A stretch of DNA of 64,000 bases. Origin: Streptomyces marinisediminis (GTDB taxonomy: Bacteria > Actinomycetota > Actinomycetes > Streptomycetales > Streptomycetaceae). This document shows, in pieces, positions 45,673-53,974 of the stretch. Each line of letters begins with the position of its first letter. Within the stretch, counting starts at the first letter, position 1. The stretch spans positions 1-64,000 of the forward strand of contig NZ_JAPKFL010000026.1 of NCBI RefSeq assembly GCF_026262575.1, written 5' to 3'. A program made the translations under genes and the position numbers. Under the pieces are notes generated by a model, which was not told the DNA's origin, did not search any database, and worked only from the letters and a program-made list of their open reading frames with translations.

Positions 45673-45706
45673 GACGCGGCGGCCCGGGGCGTCGGGCCGC
45701 CGCGTC
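45673..45706 (-). terminator. Terminator of the LAxTG surface-protein gene
   Basis: A 13-bp perfect stem (GACGCGGCGGCCC and complement) with an 8-nt loop, 29 nt after the stop codon. Confidence 0.75.
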
Positions 45707-45734
45707 GGGGCGTCCGGCCGCCGGGCCGGAGGCG

Positions 45735-47435
45735 TCAGGCCGCCGCGTCGGTGCGCGCGGCCGTGCGGCGGCGGACGGCGAGGAAGGCGGCGCCGCCGGC
45801 CAGCAGCGCGACCAGCGCGCCGCCGCCGAGGACGAACACGCCACCGGAGCCGGTCAGCGCGAGGTCGCCCTCGGCGTCCGCGCCGCCCTGGCCGCCGGTG
45901 CCGCCGTCCCCGGCCGCACCGTCGGTGTCGCCGCCGCCGGTGCCCGCCGAGCCGCCGGTGTCGCCGCCGCCCGAGGAGCCGCCGGAGGAGCCCCCGGTGC
46001 CCGGGCCGCCGCTGCCGCCGCCGGAGGTGTCGCCACCCGCGCCGTTCAGCACGAAGTACGCCTCGTCGTTGGTGTCGTCACCGTCGTGCGGCGGCACGTA
46101 GCCCAGGGAGATCTTGCCGCGGGCGTTCTCGACGACCTCGTCGATCCGCAGCTCGAAGGGGAAGGTGCGCGCGTCGTCCTCCACGATGGGCGTGGACAGC
46201 CAGCACAGGTAGAGCGAGTCGCTGGACTCGCCGCTCTGCGTGAGCGGGTTGCAGCCCTCGGCCGCCCGCACGACGGACGCGCCCTCGGGGATCTCGACGT
46301 GGAAGGCCAGCGGCTCGCCGGAGCGCAGCGCGCCGAACCAGGCCGGGCCGTGGTTGGCGAAGCCCGCCTCCAGCCGCACGGTCTCGCCCGCGCCGCCGCG
46401 CGCCGCGTCGCCGGTGAAGGCCAGGTCGTAGGAGCTGTCGGTGGGGAAGTCCAGCTCCGCCCAGGACTCGTACACCGCGGAGTCGCCGCCGGTGACGCGG
46501 GTCAGCTCCAGCGGGGCACCGGTGCCCGGCTCGTAGTCCCGCGCGGCGCGCAGGTCGCGCGCCTCGGCCGAGCTCATGGCCGTGAAGCGGTAGCCGAACA
46601 GGTCGAGGAAGGCGAAGTCGGCGGTCCGGACGGCCACCGGCTCACTCACCTCGTAGGTGGCGCCCGCGGCGTAGGTGCCCTCGAAGGAGCACAGGACGTG
46701 GGTCTGCTCGGTGGCGGGGGTGTCACCGCCGTGGGCGTAGGCGCAGTTGCCGTAGGAGCCGGGGAAGGACAGGCCCCGCGAGCCGTGGAAGCTCAGCACG
46801 ACGCCGTCGGTGTCCAGCCCCCCGACGTTGCGGAAGCCCAGCGGCGCCCGGAGGGTGTCGCCGGGTGCGAAGCCGTCGGGCTGGGTGAGCTGGCGCATCC
46901 GCAGCTCGGCGCCGCCGACGAGCACCTCGATGGTGCGGCCGGTGAAGGCCAGGCCCTCGCCCTCGCCGGTGACCTCGATGGTGCCGAGGTCGCCGGCCGC
47001 GCTGTCGTCGTTCACGTCCACCCGGACGCGGCCCACGGCGCCCGGGTCGTCGCCCGCGTAGACCTCGTGGCCGTCGCACACCGCGACCAGGCCCTCGGCC
47101 GCGCAGGGCAGCTCCACGTCGGCCACGCCCGCGAGCCCGGAGGCGTCGATCGTCACCTGGAACGCCCCCTGGTGGACGGGGTAGGTGATGCCGTCCTCGT
47201 CGGGGCCGGACGTGCCGTCGTCCGGAGCGGTCAGGCCCAGCTCGATCTGCGGCTCGGTCGGGTCGCCGTTGTCCGAGTGCAGGGAGAGGTCGACGCGGTC
47301 GGGGCCGGTGATGGTGACGGGCAGGGGCTCGTCCGCGGCGTGCGCCGTGCCGGTGACGCCGACGGCGAGCAGGCCGGCCGCGGCCAGGGCGCTCGCCGCC
47401 CGCAGCAGCGGGCGAGGGGGTGTGTGGCGGGGCAT
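45735..47435 (-). CDS. Sortase-anchored cell-wall surface protein (LAxTG)
   Basis: 566 residues. A signal peptide (RAASALAAAGLLAVGVTGTAHA) leads into an extracellular beta-rich region of about 440 residues with VRVDVNDDSAAG- and FRNVGGLDTDGV-type strands and few Cys. A Gly/Ser/Thr/Asp linker (about 470-515) spans the wall. The C-terminus is a sorting signal: LALTG (about 522), a hydrophobic helix (VFVLGGGALVALLAGGAAFLAV) and a basic tail RRRTAART. LAxTG is the recognition pattern of class E sortases, which streptomycetes use for chaplins and other surface proteins. The ligand or role is unknown. No sortase gene is in the window. Confidence 0.9.
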   Translation of the reverse strand: MPRHTPPRPLLRAASALAAAGLLAVGVTGTAHAADEPLPVTITGPDRVDLSLHSDNGDPTEPQIELGLTAPDDGTSGPDEDGITYPVHQGAFQVTIDASGLAGVADVELPCAAEGLVAVCDGHEVYAGDDPGAVGRVRVDVNDDSAAGDLGTIEVTGEGEGLAFTGRTIEVLVGGAELRMRQLTQPDGFAPGDTLRAPLGFRNVGGLDTDGVVLSFHGSRGLSFPGSYGNCAYAHGGDTPATEQTHVLCSFEGTYAAGATYEVSEPVAVRTADFAFLDLFGYRFTAMSSAEARDLRAARDYEPGTGAPLELTRVTGGDSAVYESWAELDFPTDSSYDLAFTGDAARGGAGETVRLEAGFANHGPAWFGALRSGEPLAFHVEIPEGASVVRAAEGCNPLTQSGESSDSLYLCWLSTPIVEDDARTFPFELRIDEVVENARGKISLGYVPPHDGDDTNDEAYFVLNGAGGDTSGGGSGGPGTGGSSGGSSGGGDTGGSAGTGGGDTDGAAGDGGTGGQGGADAEGDLALTGSGGVFVLGGGALVALLAGGAAFLAVRRRTAARTDAAA

Positions 47436-47625
47436 GTGCTCTCTTTCACTCGCGTCTGACCGGCCGCGACCTGGCTGTCATGGTCGTGGCACGTCCGGTT
47501 CGACCCCGGGCCGCGCCCCGGGGTTGCGCACGGCGCCGTCACGAAGGCGTCTCGTTCCGGTCAAGGCGGGCCCGCCACCCCCGGCCGCTGCCGTCCGGCC
47601 CCGCGCCGGGGGTGGCGGGCCGGTC

Positions 47626-47631
47626 TAGGAT
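47626..47631 (+). promoter_or_regulatory. Putative -10 box just upstream of the 47640 gene
   Basis: TAGGAT ends eight bases before the ATG at 47640. The AGGA inside it could also act as a ribosome binding site, so leaderless transcription is possible but not certain. Confidence 0.35.
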
Positions 47632-47639
47632 CTACGCCC

Positions 47640-48494
47640 ATGAGCTATGGGCAGGGGGGGCCGGGCTGGGGCCCCGGGGGGCCGGGGACGCCGGACTGGA
47701 ACGCGCTCGCCGAGGACCAGGCCGCGCACCGCGCCCGGCGGCGGCGCTGGCTGCTGATCGGCGGTGGCGCGGCGGCGACGGTGGCGGTCGCCGCGGTCGT
47801 CGCCTTCGCGGTCGTCTCGGGCGGGTCCCCGGGAGGTGGCGGCCCCTCGGACGGGCCCACCTCCGCCCTGCCCTCGCCCGAGGACCTGCCCGTCAGCCCC
47901 GACCAGCCCGACCCGGACTTCACCGAGGCGCCCCCGCCGCCCAACCCGCGCGAGTTCATCACCGACCCGGCGATGGATACCGCGCCGCGCAGCGCCGCCA
48001 CCCTGTTCCCCGACGCCTCCGTCACGCTCGACGGCCGCACCTTCCAGCGCACCGGCGCCGCCTCGACCGAGGAGTGCGCCACGGCCGCCACCGACGGGCT
48101 GGCCGCGGTACTCGCGGAGACGGGCTGCACCGAGCTGCACCGCGCGACGTTCACCCGCGAGGGCATAGCCGTCACCGTCGGGATAGCCGTGCTCCCCTCC
48201 GAGCAGGCCGCCGACCGGGCCAGGGACGACGCCGAGCCCTACGTGGCCCCGCTCACCGGCGGCGGCGTCCCGGCCGACCTGTGCCGGTACTCCGCCTGCC
48301 GCTCCAGCGCCAGCTCGCTGGGGCGCTACGCCTACTTCACCGTCTCCGGCTACCTCGACGGCACGTCCGTGACCGCACAGGAGGAGCGGGCGCTGACCGC
48401 CGGGCGGGACCTGGCCGGCTACGCCGCCGACCGCCTGCACGCCCGCGCCGAGCGGCAGGCCGAGGCCGCCGCCACCGCCGCACCCGCCCCCTGA
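47640..48494 (+). CDS. Membrane-anchored extracytoplasmic protein of unknown function
   Basis: 284 residues. A Gly/Pro-rich cytoplasmic head (MSYGQGGPGWGPGGPG), an RARRRRW stop-transfer-type cluster and one transmembrane helix (WLLIGGGAAATVAVAAVVAFAVVSG, about 36-60) are followed by a Pro/Ser/Asp-rich linker (63-105) and an alpha-beta domain (about 120-270). That domain contains four Cys (ECATA, TGCTELH, LCRYSACRS). The layout is common among streptomycete regulators or lipoprotein-like sensors of unknown role. It is divergent from the LAxTG gene (205 bp apart), so a shared surface function is possible. Confidence 0.8.
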   Translation: MSYGQGGPGWGPGGPGTPDWNALAEDQAAHRARRRRWLLIGGGAAATVAVAAVVAFAVVSGGSPGGGGPSDGPTSALPSPEDLPVSPDQPDPDFTEAPPPPNPREFITDPAMDTAPRSAATLFPDASVTLDGRTFQRTGAASTEECATAATDGLAAVLAETGCTELHRATFTREGIAVTVGIAVLPSEQAADRARDDAEPYVAPLTGGGVPADLCRYSACRSSASSLGRYAYFTVSGYLDGTSVTAQEERALTAGRDLAGYAADRLHARAERQAEAAATAAPAP

Positions 48495-48506
48495 CGCCGC
48501 GTCGGC

Positions 48507-49853
48507 TCAGCGGCCCCGCACGTCCCCGGGCGCCGAGCGGGCGAGCGCCGCCAGCGCGCCCAGCGCCCGCGCCAGGTCGTCGACGGGCGGGGAGCCCAGC
48601 CCCAGCCGCACCGCGTTCGGGGTGCGCGCGCCGGTCGCCGCGAAGGCGGCGCCCGGCGTCACGGCGATGCCGCGCGCGGCCGCCGCGGCGGCGAACTCCT
48701 CGGCCCGCCACGGCGCGGGCAGTTCCCACCAGCACGTGTAGCCCGCCGGGTCGCCGCGCACCGCGAACCCGGCCAGCGCGGCCGCGGCGGCCTCCTGCCG
48801 CGCGGCGGCGTCCCGCCGCTTGGCGTCGGCCACCGCGTGCACCGCGCCGTCGGCGAGCCAGCGCGCCGCCGCGTCCAGCGCGAACCCGGGCGGGCCGCCG
48901 CCGGTGGCGCGCACCGCCTGCGCCACCCCCTCCCGCCACCGCCCCGGCACCACCGCGAACCCGAGGCCGAGGCCGGGCGCGAGCCGCTTGGACAGGCTGT
49001 CGACGACGACGGCCGACTCCGGCAGCAGCGCCGCCAGCGGGGGCAGGTCGGGGCGCAGGAAGCCCCAGACGGCGTCCTCGACGACCGGCACGCCCGCCGC
49101 GCGGACCACCCGCGCCAGGTCCTCGCGCCGCCGCTCGGACAGCACCGTCCCGAGCGGGTTGTGCAGCGTCGGCTGGAGGTAGACGGCCCCCAGCGGCGCC
49201 GCCCGGTGCGCGGCGGCGAGGGCGTCGGGCACCACCCCCTCCGCGTCCACGGCCAGCGGCACGGCGCTCACCCCGAGCCGGGGGGCCAGGGCGCGCAGCA
49301 CCGGGTAGGTGAGCTCCTCCACGCCCAGCCGGCCGCCGGGGGGCACGAGGGCGGACAGCACCCCGGCCACGGCCTGCCGCCCGTTGCCCGCGAAGAGCAC
49401 CCGCCCCGGCTCCGGACGCCAGCCGCCGCGCGCCAGCAGCTCGGTGGCCGCGAAGCGGGCGGCCGCCGTGCCCGCGACCCCGGCGGGGCGCAGCGCGGAG
49501 TCCAGCACGTCGGCGCGCAGCAGCGGGGCGAGCCCGGCGGCCAGCAGCGCCGCCTGCCCGGGCACCACGGGGTGGTTGAGGGTGAGGTCCACGGCGTGGG
49601 GCGACGGCTCGGCCAGGGCCGGGGCGGGCGGCGGTGCGGCGGCCCGCACGAACGTGCCCCGCCCCACCTCGCCCACCGTCAGCCCGCGCCGCGCCAGCTC
49701 CCGGTAGACGCGGGCGGCCGTGGAGTCGGCGATGCGGCGGCGCCGGGCGAAGTCGCGCTGCGGCGGCAGCCGGTCCCCCGGACGCAGCGCGCCCGCGCCG
49801 ATCTCGGCCTCGACGGCGTCGGCGATGCGCCGGTAGTCGTACGCGCTGCCCAT
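48507..49853 (-). CDS. MocR/GntR-type transcriptional regulator with aminotransferase-like domain
   Basis: 448 residues. An N-terminal GntR winged HTH (1-70: YRRIADAVEAEIGAGALRPG, then TAARVYRELARRGLTVGEVGRGTF) is fused to a fold-type I PLP domain. QPTLHNPLG and VEDAVWGFLRPD hold the residues that position PLP, and DSLSKRLAPGLGLG carries the Schiff-base Lys (about 288). MocR proteins sense PLP or an amino compound and control transport or metabolism genes. It is divergent from a LysE exporter, with an 11-bp direct repeat between them. Confidence 0.92.
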   Translation of the reverse strand: MGSAYDYRRIADAVEAEIGAGALRPGDRLPPQRDFARRRRIADSTAARVYRELARRGLTVGEVGRGTFVRAAAPPPAPALAEPSPHAVDLTLNHPVVPGQAALLAAGLAPLLRADVLDSALRPAGVAGTAAARFAATELLARGGWRPEPGRVLFAGNGRQAVAGVLSALVPPGGRLGVEELTYPVLRALAPRLGVSAVPLAVDAEGVVPDALAAAHRAAPLGAVYLQPTLHNPLGTVLSERRREDLARVVRAAGVPVVEDAVWGFLRPDLPPLAALLPESAVVVDSLSKRLAPGLGLGFAVVPGRWREGVAQAVRATGGGPPGFALDAAARWLADGAVHAVADAKRRDAAARQEAAAAALAGFAVRGDPAGYTCWWELPAPWRAEEFAAAAAARGIAVTPGAAFAATGARTPNAVRLGLGSPPVDDLARALGALAALARSAPGDVRGR

Positions 49854-49862
49854 GCCACCATC

Positions 49863-49897
49863 ATTGCACCGAGTTCAATGCCGGGTATTGCACCGAG
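49863..49897. promoter_or_regulatory. Direct-repeat operator between mocR-type gene and lysE-type gene
   Basis: ATTGCACCGAG occurs twice exactly, at 49863-49873 and 49887-49897, 24 bp start to start. Direct repeats are the usual target of MocR regulators. The second copy supplies the -35 of the exporter promoter. Confidence 0.7.
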
Positions 49898-49917
49898 ATC
49901 GCCGGACTTCCTACGCT
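49888..49917 (+). promoter_or_regulatory. Promoter of the LysE-family gene, leaderless
   Basis: TTGCAC (49888-49893), 18 bp, TACGCT (49912-49917), then six bases to the ATG at 49924. There is no ribosome binding site, so the message is probably leaderless. Confidence 0.55.
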
Positions 49918-49923
49918 CACCGC

Positions 49924-50547
49924 ATGGTGGAGACACAGGCCGTCGTGGGCGTCGTGGCGATCGCGCTGGGCATGGTGCTCACGCCGGGCCCGAACATGCT
50001 GTACCTGGTCTCGCGCACCCTCACGCAGGGCAGGCGGGCCGGGGTGGTCTCGCTCGGCGGCGTCGCGCTGGGCTTCGTGGTCTACCTGGTGGCGGCCAAC
50101 CTCGGGCTCTCGGCCGTCTTCCTCGCCGTGCCCGCCCTGTACACCGGCGTGAAGTTCGCCGGGGCCGCCTACCTGGCCTGGCTCGCCTGGCAGGCGCTGC
50201 GCCCGGGAGGCGTCTCCGTCTTCACCCCGCGGGAGCTCCCGCCCGACCCGCCGCGCCGGCTGTTCGCCATGGGGCTGCTGACGAACCTGCTGAACCCGAA
50301 GATCGCGATCATGTACCTGTCGCTGCTCCCCCAGTTCCTCGACCCGCAGGGGGGCAGCGTGCTCCTCCAGGGGCTCGTGCTGGGCTCGCTCCAGATCGGC
50401 GTGAGCGTGGCCGTCAACCTGGCCGTCGTGTTCGGGGCGGGGAGCGTCGCCGTCTTCCTCGCCCGGCGCCCCGGGTGGCTGCGCGTGCAGCGGTACCTCA
50501 TGGGCACCGCCCTCGGCGCGCTGGCCGTGCACACCGCGCGCGCCTGA
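49924..50547 (+). CDS. LysE-family amino acid exporter
   Basis: A 207-residue inner-membrane protein with about six hydrophobic segments. GMVLTPGPNMLYLVSRTLTQG is the conserved RhtB/LysE N-terminal signature with its PGPN motif, and KFAGAAYLAWLAWQALRPG and LTNLLNPKIAIMYLSLLPQFL are the other family blocks. The exported compound is not predictable. It is probably controlled by the divergent MocR-type regulator. Confidence 0.93.
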   Translation: MVETQAVVGVVAIALGMVLTPGPNMLYLVSRTLTQGRRAGVVSLGGVALGFVVYLVAANLGLSAVFLAVPALYTGVKFAGAAYLAWLAWQALRPGGVSVFTPRELPPDPPRRLFAMGLLTNLLNPKIAIMYLSLLPQFLDPQGGSVLLQGLVLGSLQIGVSVAVNLAVVFGAGSVAVFLARRPGWLRVQRYLMGTALGALAVHTARA

Positions 50548-50574
50548 GCCGGGGCGCGCCCGGGGCGGGGCTTC

Positions 50575-51420
50575 TCAGGCGCACCGCGTGAGCGTGCGCA
50601 GGCGACGGGCGGCGGCGTTGCGGGCGGGCAGTTCGTCGTCGGCCGGGTAGCCGACCTCCTCCAGCGTCAGCCCGTGCGGCCGTACGACGTGGACGGCCGA
50701 GTCGCGCACGCCCGCCGCCAGCACCTCGCCGGGCCAGGACGGCGGCCGGTGCCCGTCCCCCACGAACAGCATGGCCCCCACCAGCGCGCGCACCATGTTG
50801 TGGCAGAAGGCGTCGGCCCGCACGGTGGCCTCCAGCACGCCGTCGGGCCGGCGCTCCCAGCGCAGGTCCAGCAGGCGGCGGATCGTGGTGGCGCCTTCCC
50901 GCTTCTTGCAGTAGGCCGCGAAGTCGTGCTCGCCCAGCAGGCGCCGGGCGGCCTCGTTCATCGCGTCGGCGTCCAGCGGCCAGTTGTGCCACAGCACGTG
51001 TCCGCGCTGGAGCGGGTCGGCGCCGCCGGGGTGGTCGGTCACCCGGTAGCAGTAGCGGCGCCAGACCGCCGAGAAGCGGGCGTCGAAGTGCGCCGGGGCC
51101 CGCCGCACCCGCCACACCCGGACGTCGTGCGGCAGCCGGCCGGCCAGCCGGCGCAGCAGGTGCTCCCCGTGCGCCTCCCACACCTCGGCGGGCAGGTCGA
51201 CGTGGGCGACCTGGCCGCGGGCGTGCACCCCGGCGTCCGTCCGCCCGGCCACCGTCAGCTCCAGCGGCTCGGCACCGCGGGTGACGACGCGCAGGGCGTC
51301 CTGCACCTCGCCCTGCACCGTGCGGCGGCCGCGCTGCACGGCCCAGCCGGAGAAGTCGCGGCCGTCGTAGCCCAGGTCCAGCCGCACCCGGACCCGGCCG
51401 GGCTCCACCTCGTCACTCAC
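50575..51420 (-). CDS. truA: tRNA pseudouridine(38-40) synthase TruA
   Basis: 281 residues. DLGYDGRDFSGWAVQRGRRTVQGE opens the protein, and the catalytic Asp is in AGRTDAGVHARGQVAH (about 62). RRYCYRVTD, ARRLLGEHDFAAYCKK and the FCHNMVRALVG motif complete the family pattern. It follows rplQ by 81 bp, at the end of the alpha operon as in many actinobacteria. Confidence 0.96.
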   Translation of the reverse strand: MSDEVEPGRVRVRLDLGYDGRDFSGWAVQRGRRTVQGEVQDALRVVTRGAEPLELTVAGRTDAGVHARGQVAHVDLPAEVWEAHGEHLLRRLAGRLPHDVRVWRVRRAPAHFDARFSAVWRRYCYRVTDHPGGADPLQRGHVLWHNWPLDADAMNEAARRLLGEHDFAAYCKKREGATTIRRLLDLRWERRPDGVLEATVRADAFCHNMVRALVGAMLFVGDGHRPPSWPGEVLAAGVRDSAVHVVRPHGLTLEEVGYPADDELPARNAAARRLRTLTRCA

Positions 51421-51455
51421 GGGCTCGATCCTCTCAGGGGAGCGCGTACGCCGAC

Positions 51456-51484
51456 GGGCCCGCCCCCGCGAGGGGAGCGGGCCC
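51456..51484 (-). terminator. Hairpin between rplQ and truA
   Basis: GGGCCCGC and CCCC pair with GGGG and GCGGGCCC around a GCGA tetraloop, with a single-base bulge: 12 bp in all. It lies about 20 nt after the rplQ stop and probably ends or attenuates the alpha operon before truA. Confidence 0.7.
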
Positions 51485-51501
51485 GCCGGGCGCTGCGGCG
51501 C

Positions 51502-52026
51502 TCAGGCTTCCTTGGACTCCTCGGCCGGGGCCTCGGTGGACTCCTCGGCCTTGGCCTTGTCGGCCTTGGCGTCGTCCGCCGCGGTCTCCCGGGCCGGGGC
51601 CTCCTCGGCGTCCTTCGCGGAACGCTTCGTCGCGGCCTCGGCCTCACCGACAGCGGTCTGCTGCACGGTCAGGGCCTCCACCAGCTCGATGACCGCCATC
51701 GGCGCGTTGTCGCCGCGACGGTTGCCGATCTTGGTGATGCGGGTGTAGCCACCCGGGCGGTTCTCGTAGCGGGGGCCGATCTCGGTGAAGAGGGTGTGCA
51801 CGACGGACTTGTCCGTGATCGTGCGCATGACCTGGCGACGGTTGTGCAGGTCGCCCTTCTTCGCCTTGGTGATCAGGCGCTCCGCGACCGGGCGCAGGCG
51901 GCGGGCCTTCGCCTCGGTGGTGGTGATGCGGCCGTGCTCGAAGAGGGCCGTGGCGAGGTTCGCCAGGAGGGCCTTCTGGTGCGCGGCGCTGCCGCCCAGA
52001 CGGGCGCCCTTGGTGGGCTGCGGCAT
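51502..52026 (-). CDS. rplQ: 50S ribosomal protein L17
   Basis: 174 residues. The L17 core (MPQPTKGARLGGSAAHQKAL, RITTTEAKARRLRPVAERLI, YTRITKIGNRRGDNAPMAVIEL) fills the first 125 residues. A Lys/Glu/Ala-rich tail of about 50 residues follows, an actinobacterial extension. The start is the ATG at 52026. It is 140 bp downstream of rpoA. Confidence 0.97.
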   Translation of the reverse strand: MPQPTKGARLGGSAAHQKALLANLATALFEHGRITTTEAKARRLRPVAERLITKAKKGDLHNRRQVMRTITDKSVVHTLFTEIGPRYENRPGGYTRITKIGNRRGDNAPMAVIELVEALTVQQTAVGEAEAATKRSAKDAEEAPARETAADDAKADKAKAEESTEAPAEESKEA

Positions 52027-52166
52027 GGTGTTTCTCCTCGTGGTCTGCACCGGCCGTACCAGGTACCGGTGTCAGTGTCCGTACGGGCTTGTGCCCGCCG
52101 GAGCCCGGGGCCCGCCCTGGGACGGGCCCCGGAAGATCCCTACGCGTGCTGTCGCGCGCGTACGGC

Positions 52167-53189
52167 TCAGTACTGCTCGGTCTCGACGAAGCCCTGGTCG
52201 GCGTCGTCGTCCGCGCCGTAGGCGTCGGCGGCGGCGGTCGGGTCGAACCCGGGCGGGCTGTCCTTGAGCGCCAGGCCCATGCCGTGCAGCTTGGCCTTGA
52301 CCTCGTCGATGGACTTCGCGCCGAAGTTGCGGATGTCCAGCAGGTCCGCCTCGGAGCGGGCCACCAGCTCGCCCACCGAGTGGATGCCCTCGCGCTTGAG
52401 GCAGTTGTAGGAGCGGACGGTCAGCTCCAGCTCCTCGATCGGCAGCGCCAGGTCCGCGGCGAGCGCGGCGTCCGTCGGCGACGGGCCCATGTCGATGCCC
52501 TCGGCGTCGACGTTGAGCTCGCGCGCCAGGCCGAACAGCTCGACCAGGGTCTTGCCCGCGGAGGCGACGGCGTCGCGCGGCCGCATGGACTCCTTGGTCT
52601 CGACGTCGACGATCAGCTTGTCGAAGTCGGTGCGCTGCTCGACACGGGTCGCCTCGACCTTGTAGGTGACCTTGAGCACCGGGCTGTAGATCGAGTCGAC
52701 CGGGATGCGGCCGATCTCCTGGCCCGCCTGCTTGTTCTGCACGGCGGAGACGTAGCCGCGGCCGCGCTCGACCGTCAGCTCCATCTCCAGCTTGCCCTTG
52801 CCGTTCAGCGTGGCGAGGACGAGGTCGGGGTTGTGCACCTCGACACCGGCCGGCGGCGCGATGTCCGCGGCGGTGACCAGGCCGGGGCCCTGCTTGCGCA
52901 GGTACATCACGACCGGCTCGTCGTGCTCGGAGGAGACGACGAGCTGCTTGATGTTGAGGATGAGGTCGGTGACGTCCTCCTTGACGCCCGGCACGGTGGT
53001 GAACTCGTGCAGGACGCCGTCGATCCGGATGCTGGTGACGGCGGCACCGGGGATCGAGGAGAGGAGCGTGCGACGCAGGGAGTTGCCGAGGGTGTAGCCG
53101 AAGCCCGGCTCCAGCGGCTCGATCACGAACCGGGAGCGGAACTCGTCGACGACCTCTTCGGTCAGGGAAGGGCGCTGAGCGATCAGCAT
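52167..53189 (-). CDS. rpoA: DNA-directed RNA polymerase subunit alpha
   Basis: 340 residues with both domains. The N-terminal dimerisation domain starts MLIAQRPSLTEEVVDEFRSR and includes EPGFGYTLGNSLRRTLLSSIPG. The C-terminal domain (about 245-310) has LELTVRSYNCLKREGIHSVGELV and DLLDIRNFGAKSIDEVKAKL for UP-element and activator contacts. The acidic tail ends DQGFVETEQY. It lies between rpsD and rplQ. Confidence 0.98.
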   Translation of the reverse strand: MLIAQRPSLTEEVVDEFRSRFVIEPLEPGFGYTLGNSLRRTLLSSIPGAAVTSIRIDGVLHEFTTVPGVKEDVTDLILNIKQLVVSSEHDEPVVMYLRKQGPGLVTAADIAPPAGVEVHNPDLVLATLNGKGKLEMELTVERGRGYVSAVQNKQAGQEIGRIPVDSIYSPVLKVTYKVEATRVEQRTDFDKLIVDVETKESMRPRDAVASAGKTLVELFGLARELNVDAEGIDMGPSPTDAALAADLALPIEELELTVRSYNCLKREGIHSVGELVARSEADLLDIRNFGAKSIDEVKAKLHGMGLALKDSPPGFDPTAAADAYGADDDADQGFVETEQY

Positions 53190-53321
53190 GGGGATGTGCC
53201 TCCAGTCTTCGGCAACCGCTATTTGATGCCGAGCCCCGGGCAGGCCGCCCGGGGTCTACTGCAAGGGTACGGGCGGCCCGCCCCGCGGACGAGCGCGGCG
53301 GACCACCCGTACGGCGAGCTG

Positions 53322-53948
53322 TTACTTCGAGTACAGCTCGACGATGAGCTGCTCCTGCACCTGGGTGTCGATGACCGGGCGCTCGGGCAGGCTGTGCACG
53401 AGGACGCGCAGGCGGGAGGGGATGACCTCCAGCCACGCCGGGACGGTCTTGTCCCCGGCTTCGGCGACGGCCACCTGGAACGGGGTCATGTTCCGGGAGG
53501 ACTCGCGGACCTCGATGATGTCGTTCGGGGAGACCCGAGCCGACGGGATGTCCGTCTTGCGGCCGTTCACGGTGATGTGGCCGTGCCGCACGAGCTGACG
53601 GGCGTGGTCGCGGGACTTGGCGAAGCCCGCCCGGTAGACCACGTTGTCCAGCCGGGACTCCAGGATGCGCAGCAGGTTCTCACCGGTCTTGCCGGACTTC
53701 CTGTTGGCCTCGTTGTAGTACCCGCGGAACTGCTTCTCCAGGACGCCGTAGATGCGCGCGCACTTCTGCTTCTCGCGCTTCTGCAGCAGGTACTCGCTGT
53801 CCTTGGTGCGCCCGCGTCCGTGCTCACCCGGGGGGTAAGGACGGATCTCGATCGGGCACTTCGCGCTCTCGCACTTAGCTCCCTTGAGAAAGAGCTTCTG
53901 CTTCTCCCGACGGCAACGCTTGCAGTCGGCCCCGGTGTAACGCGCCAT
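53322..53948 (-). CDS. rpsD: 30S ribosomal protein S4, zinc-ribbon type, in the alpha operon
   Basis: 208 residues. The N-terminus has a CxxC...C...C zinc ribbon (CKRC at 9-12, then KCESAKC at about 26-31), followed by IEIRPYPPGEHGRGR. The S4 RNA-binding domain (about 98-160) includes SRLDNVVYRAGFAKSRDHARQLV and HGHITVNGRK, and EQLIVELYSK ends the protein. It lies between rpsK and rpoA, the ancestral order. From memory, S. coelicolor keeps an S4 gene elsewhere and goes directly from rpsK to rpoA, so this location and Cys-rich form may be a lineage marker. Confidence 0.97.
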   Translation of the reverse strand: MARYTGADCKRCRREKQKLFLKGAKCESAKCPIEIRPYPPGEHGRGRTKDSEYLLQKREKQKCARIYGVLEKQFRGYYNEANRKSGKTGENLLRILESRLDNVVYRAGFAKSRDHARQLVRHGHITVNGRKTDIPSARVSPNDIIEVRESSRNMTPFQVAVAEAGDKTVPAWLEVIPSRLRVLVHSLPERPVIDTQVQEQLIVELYSK

Positions 53949-53974
53949 TGTCGTTGATCTCCTACTTCAGCTCG

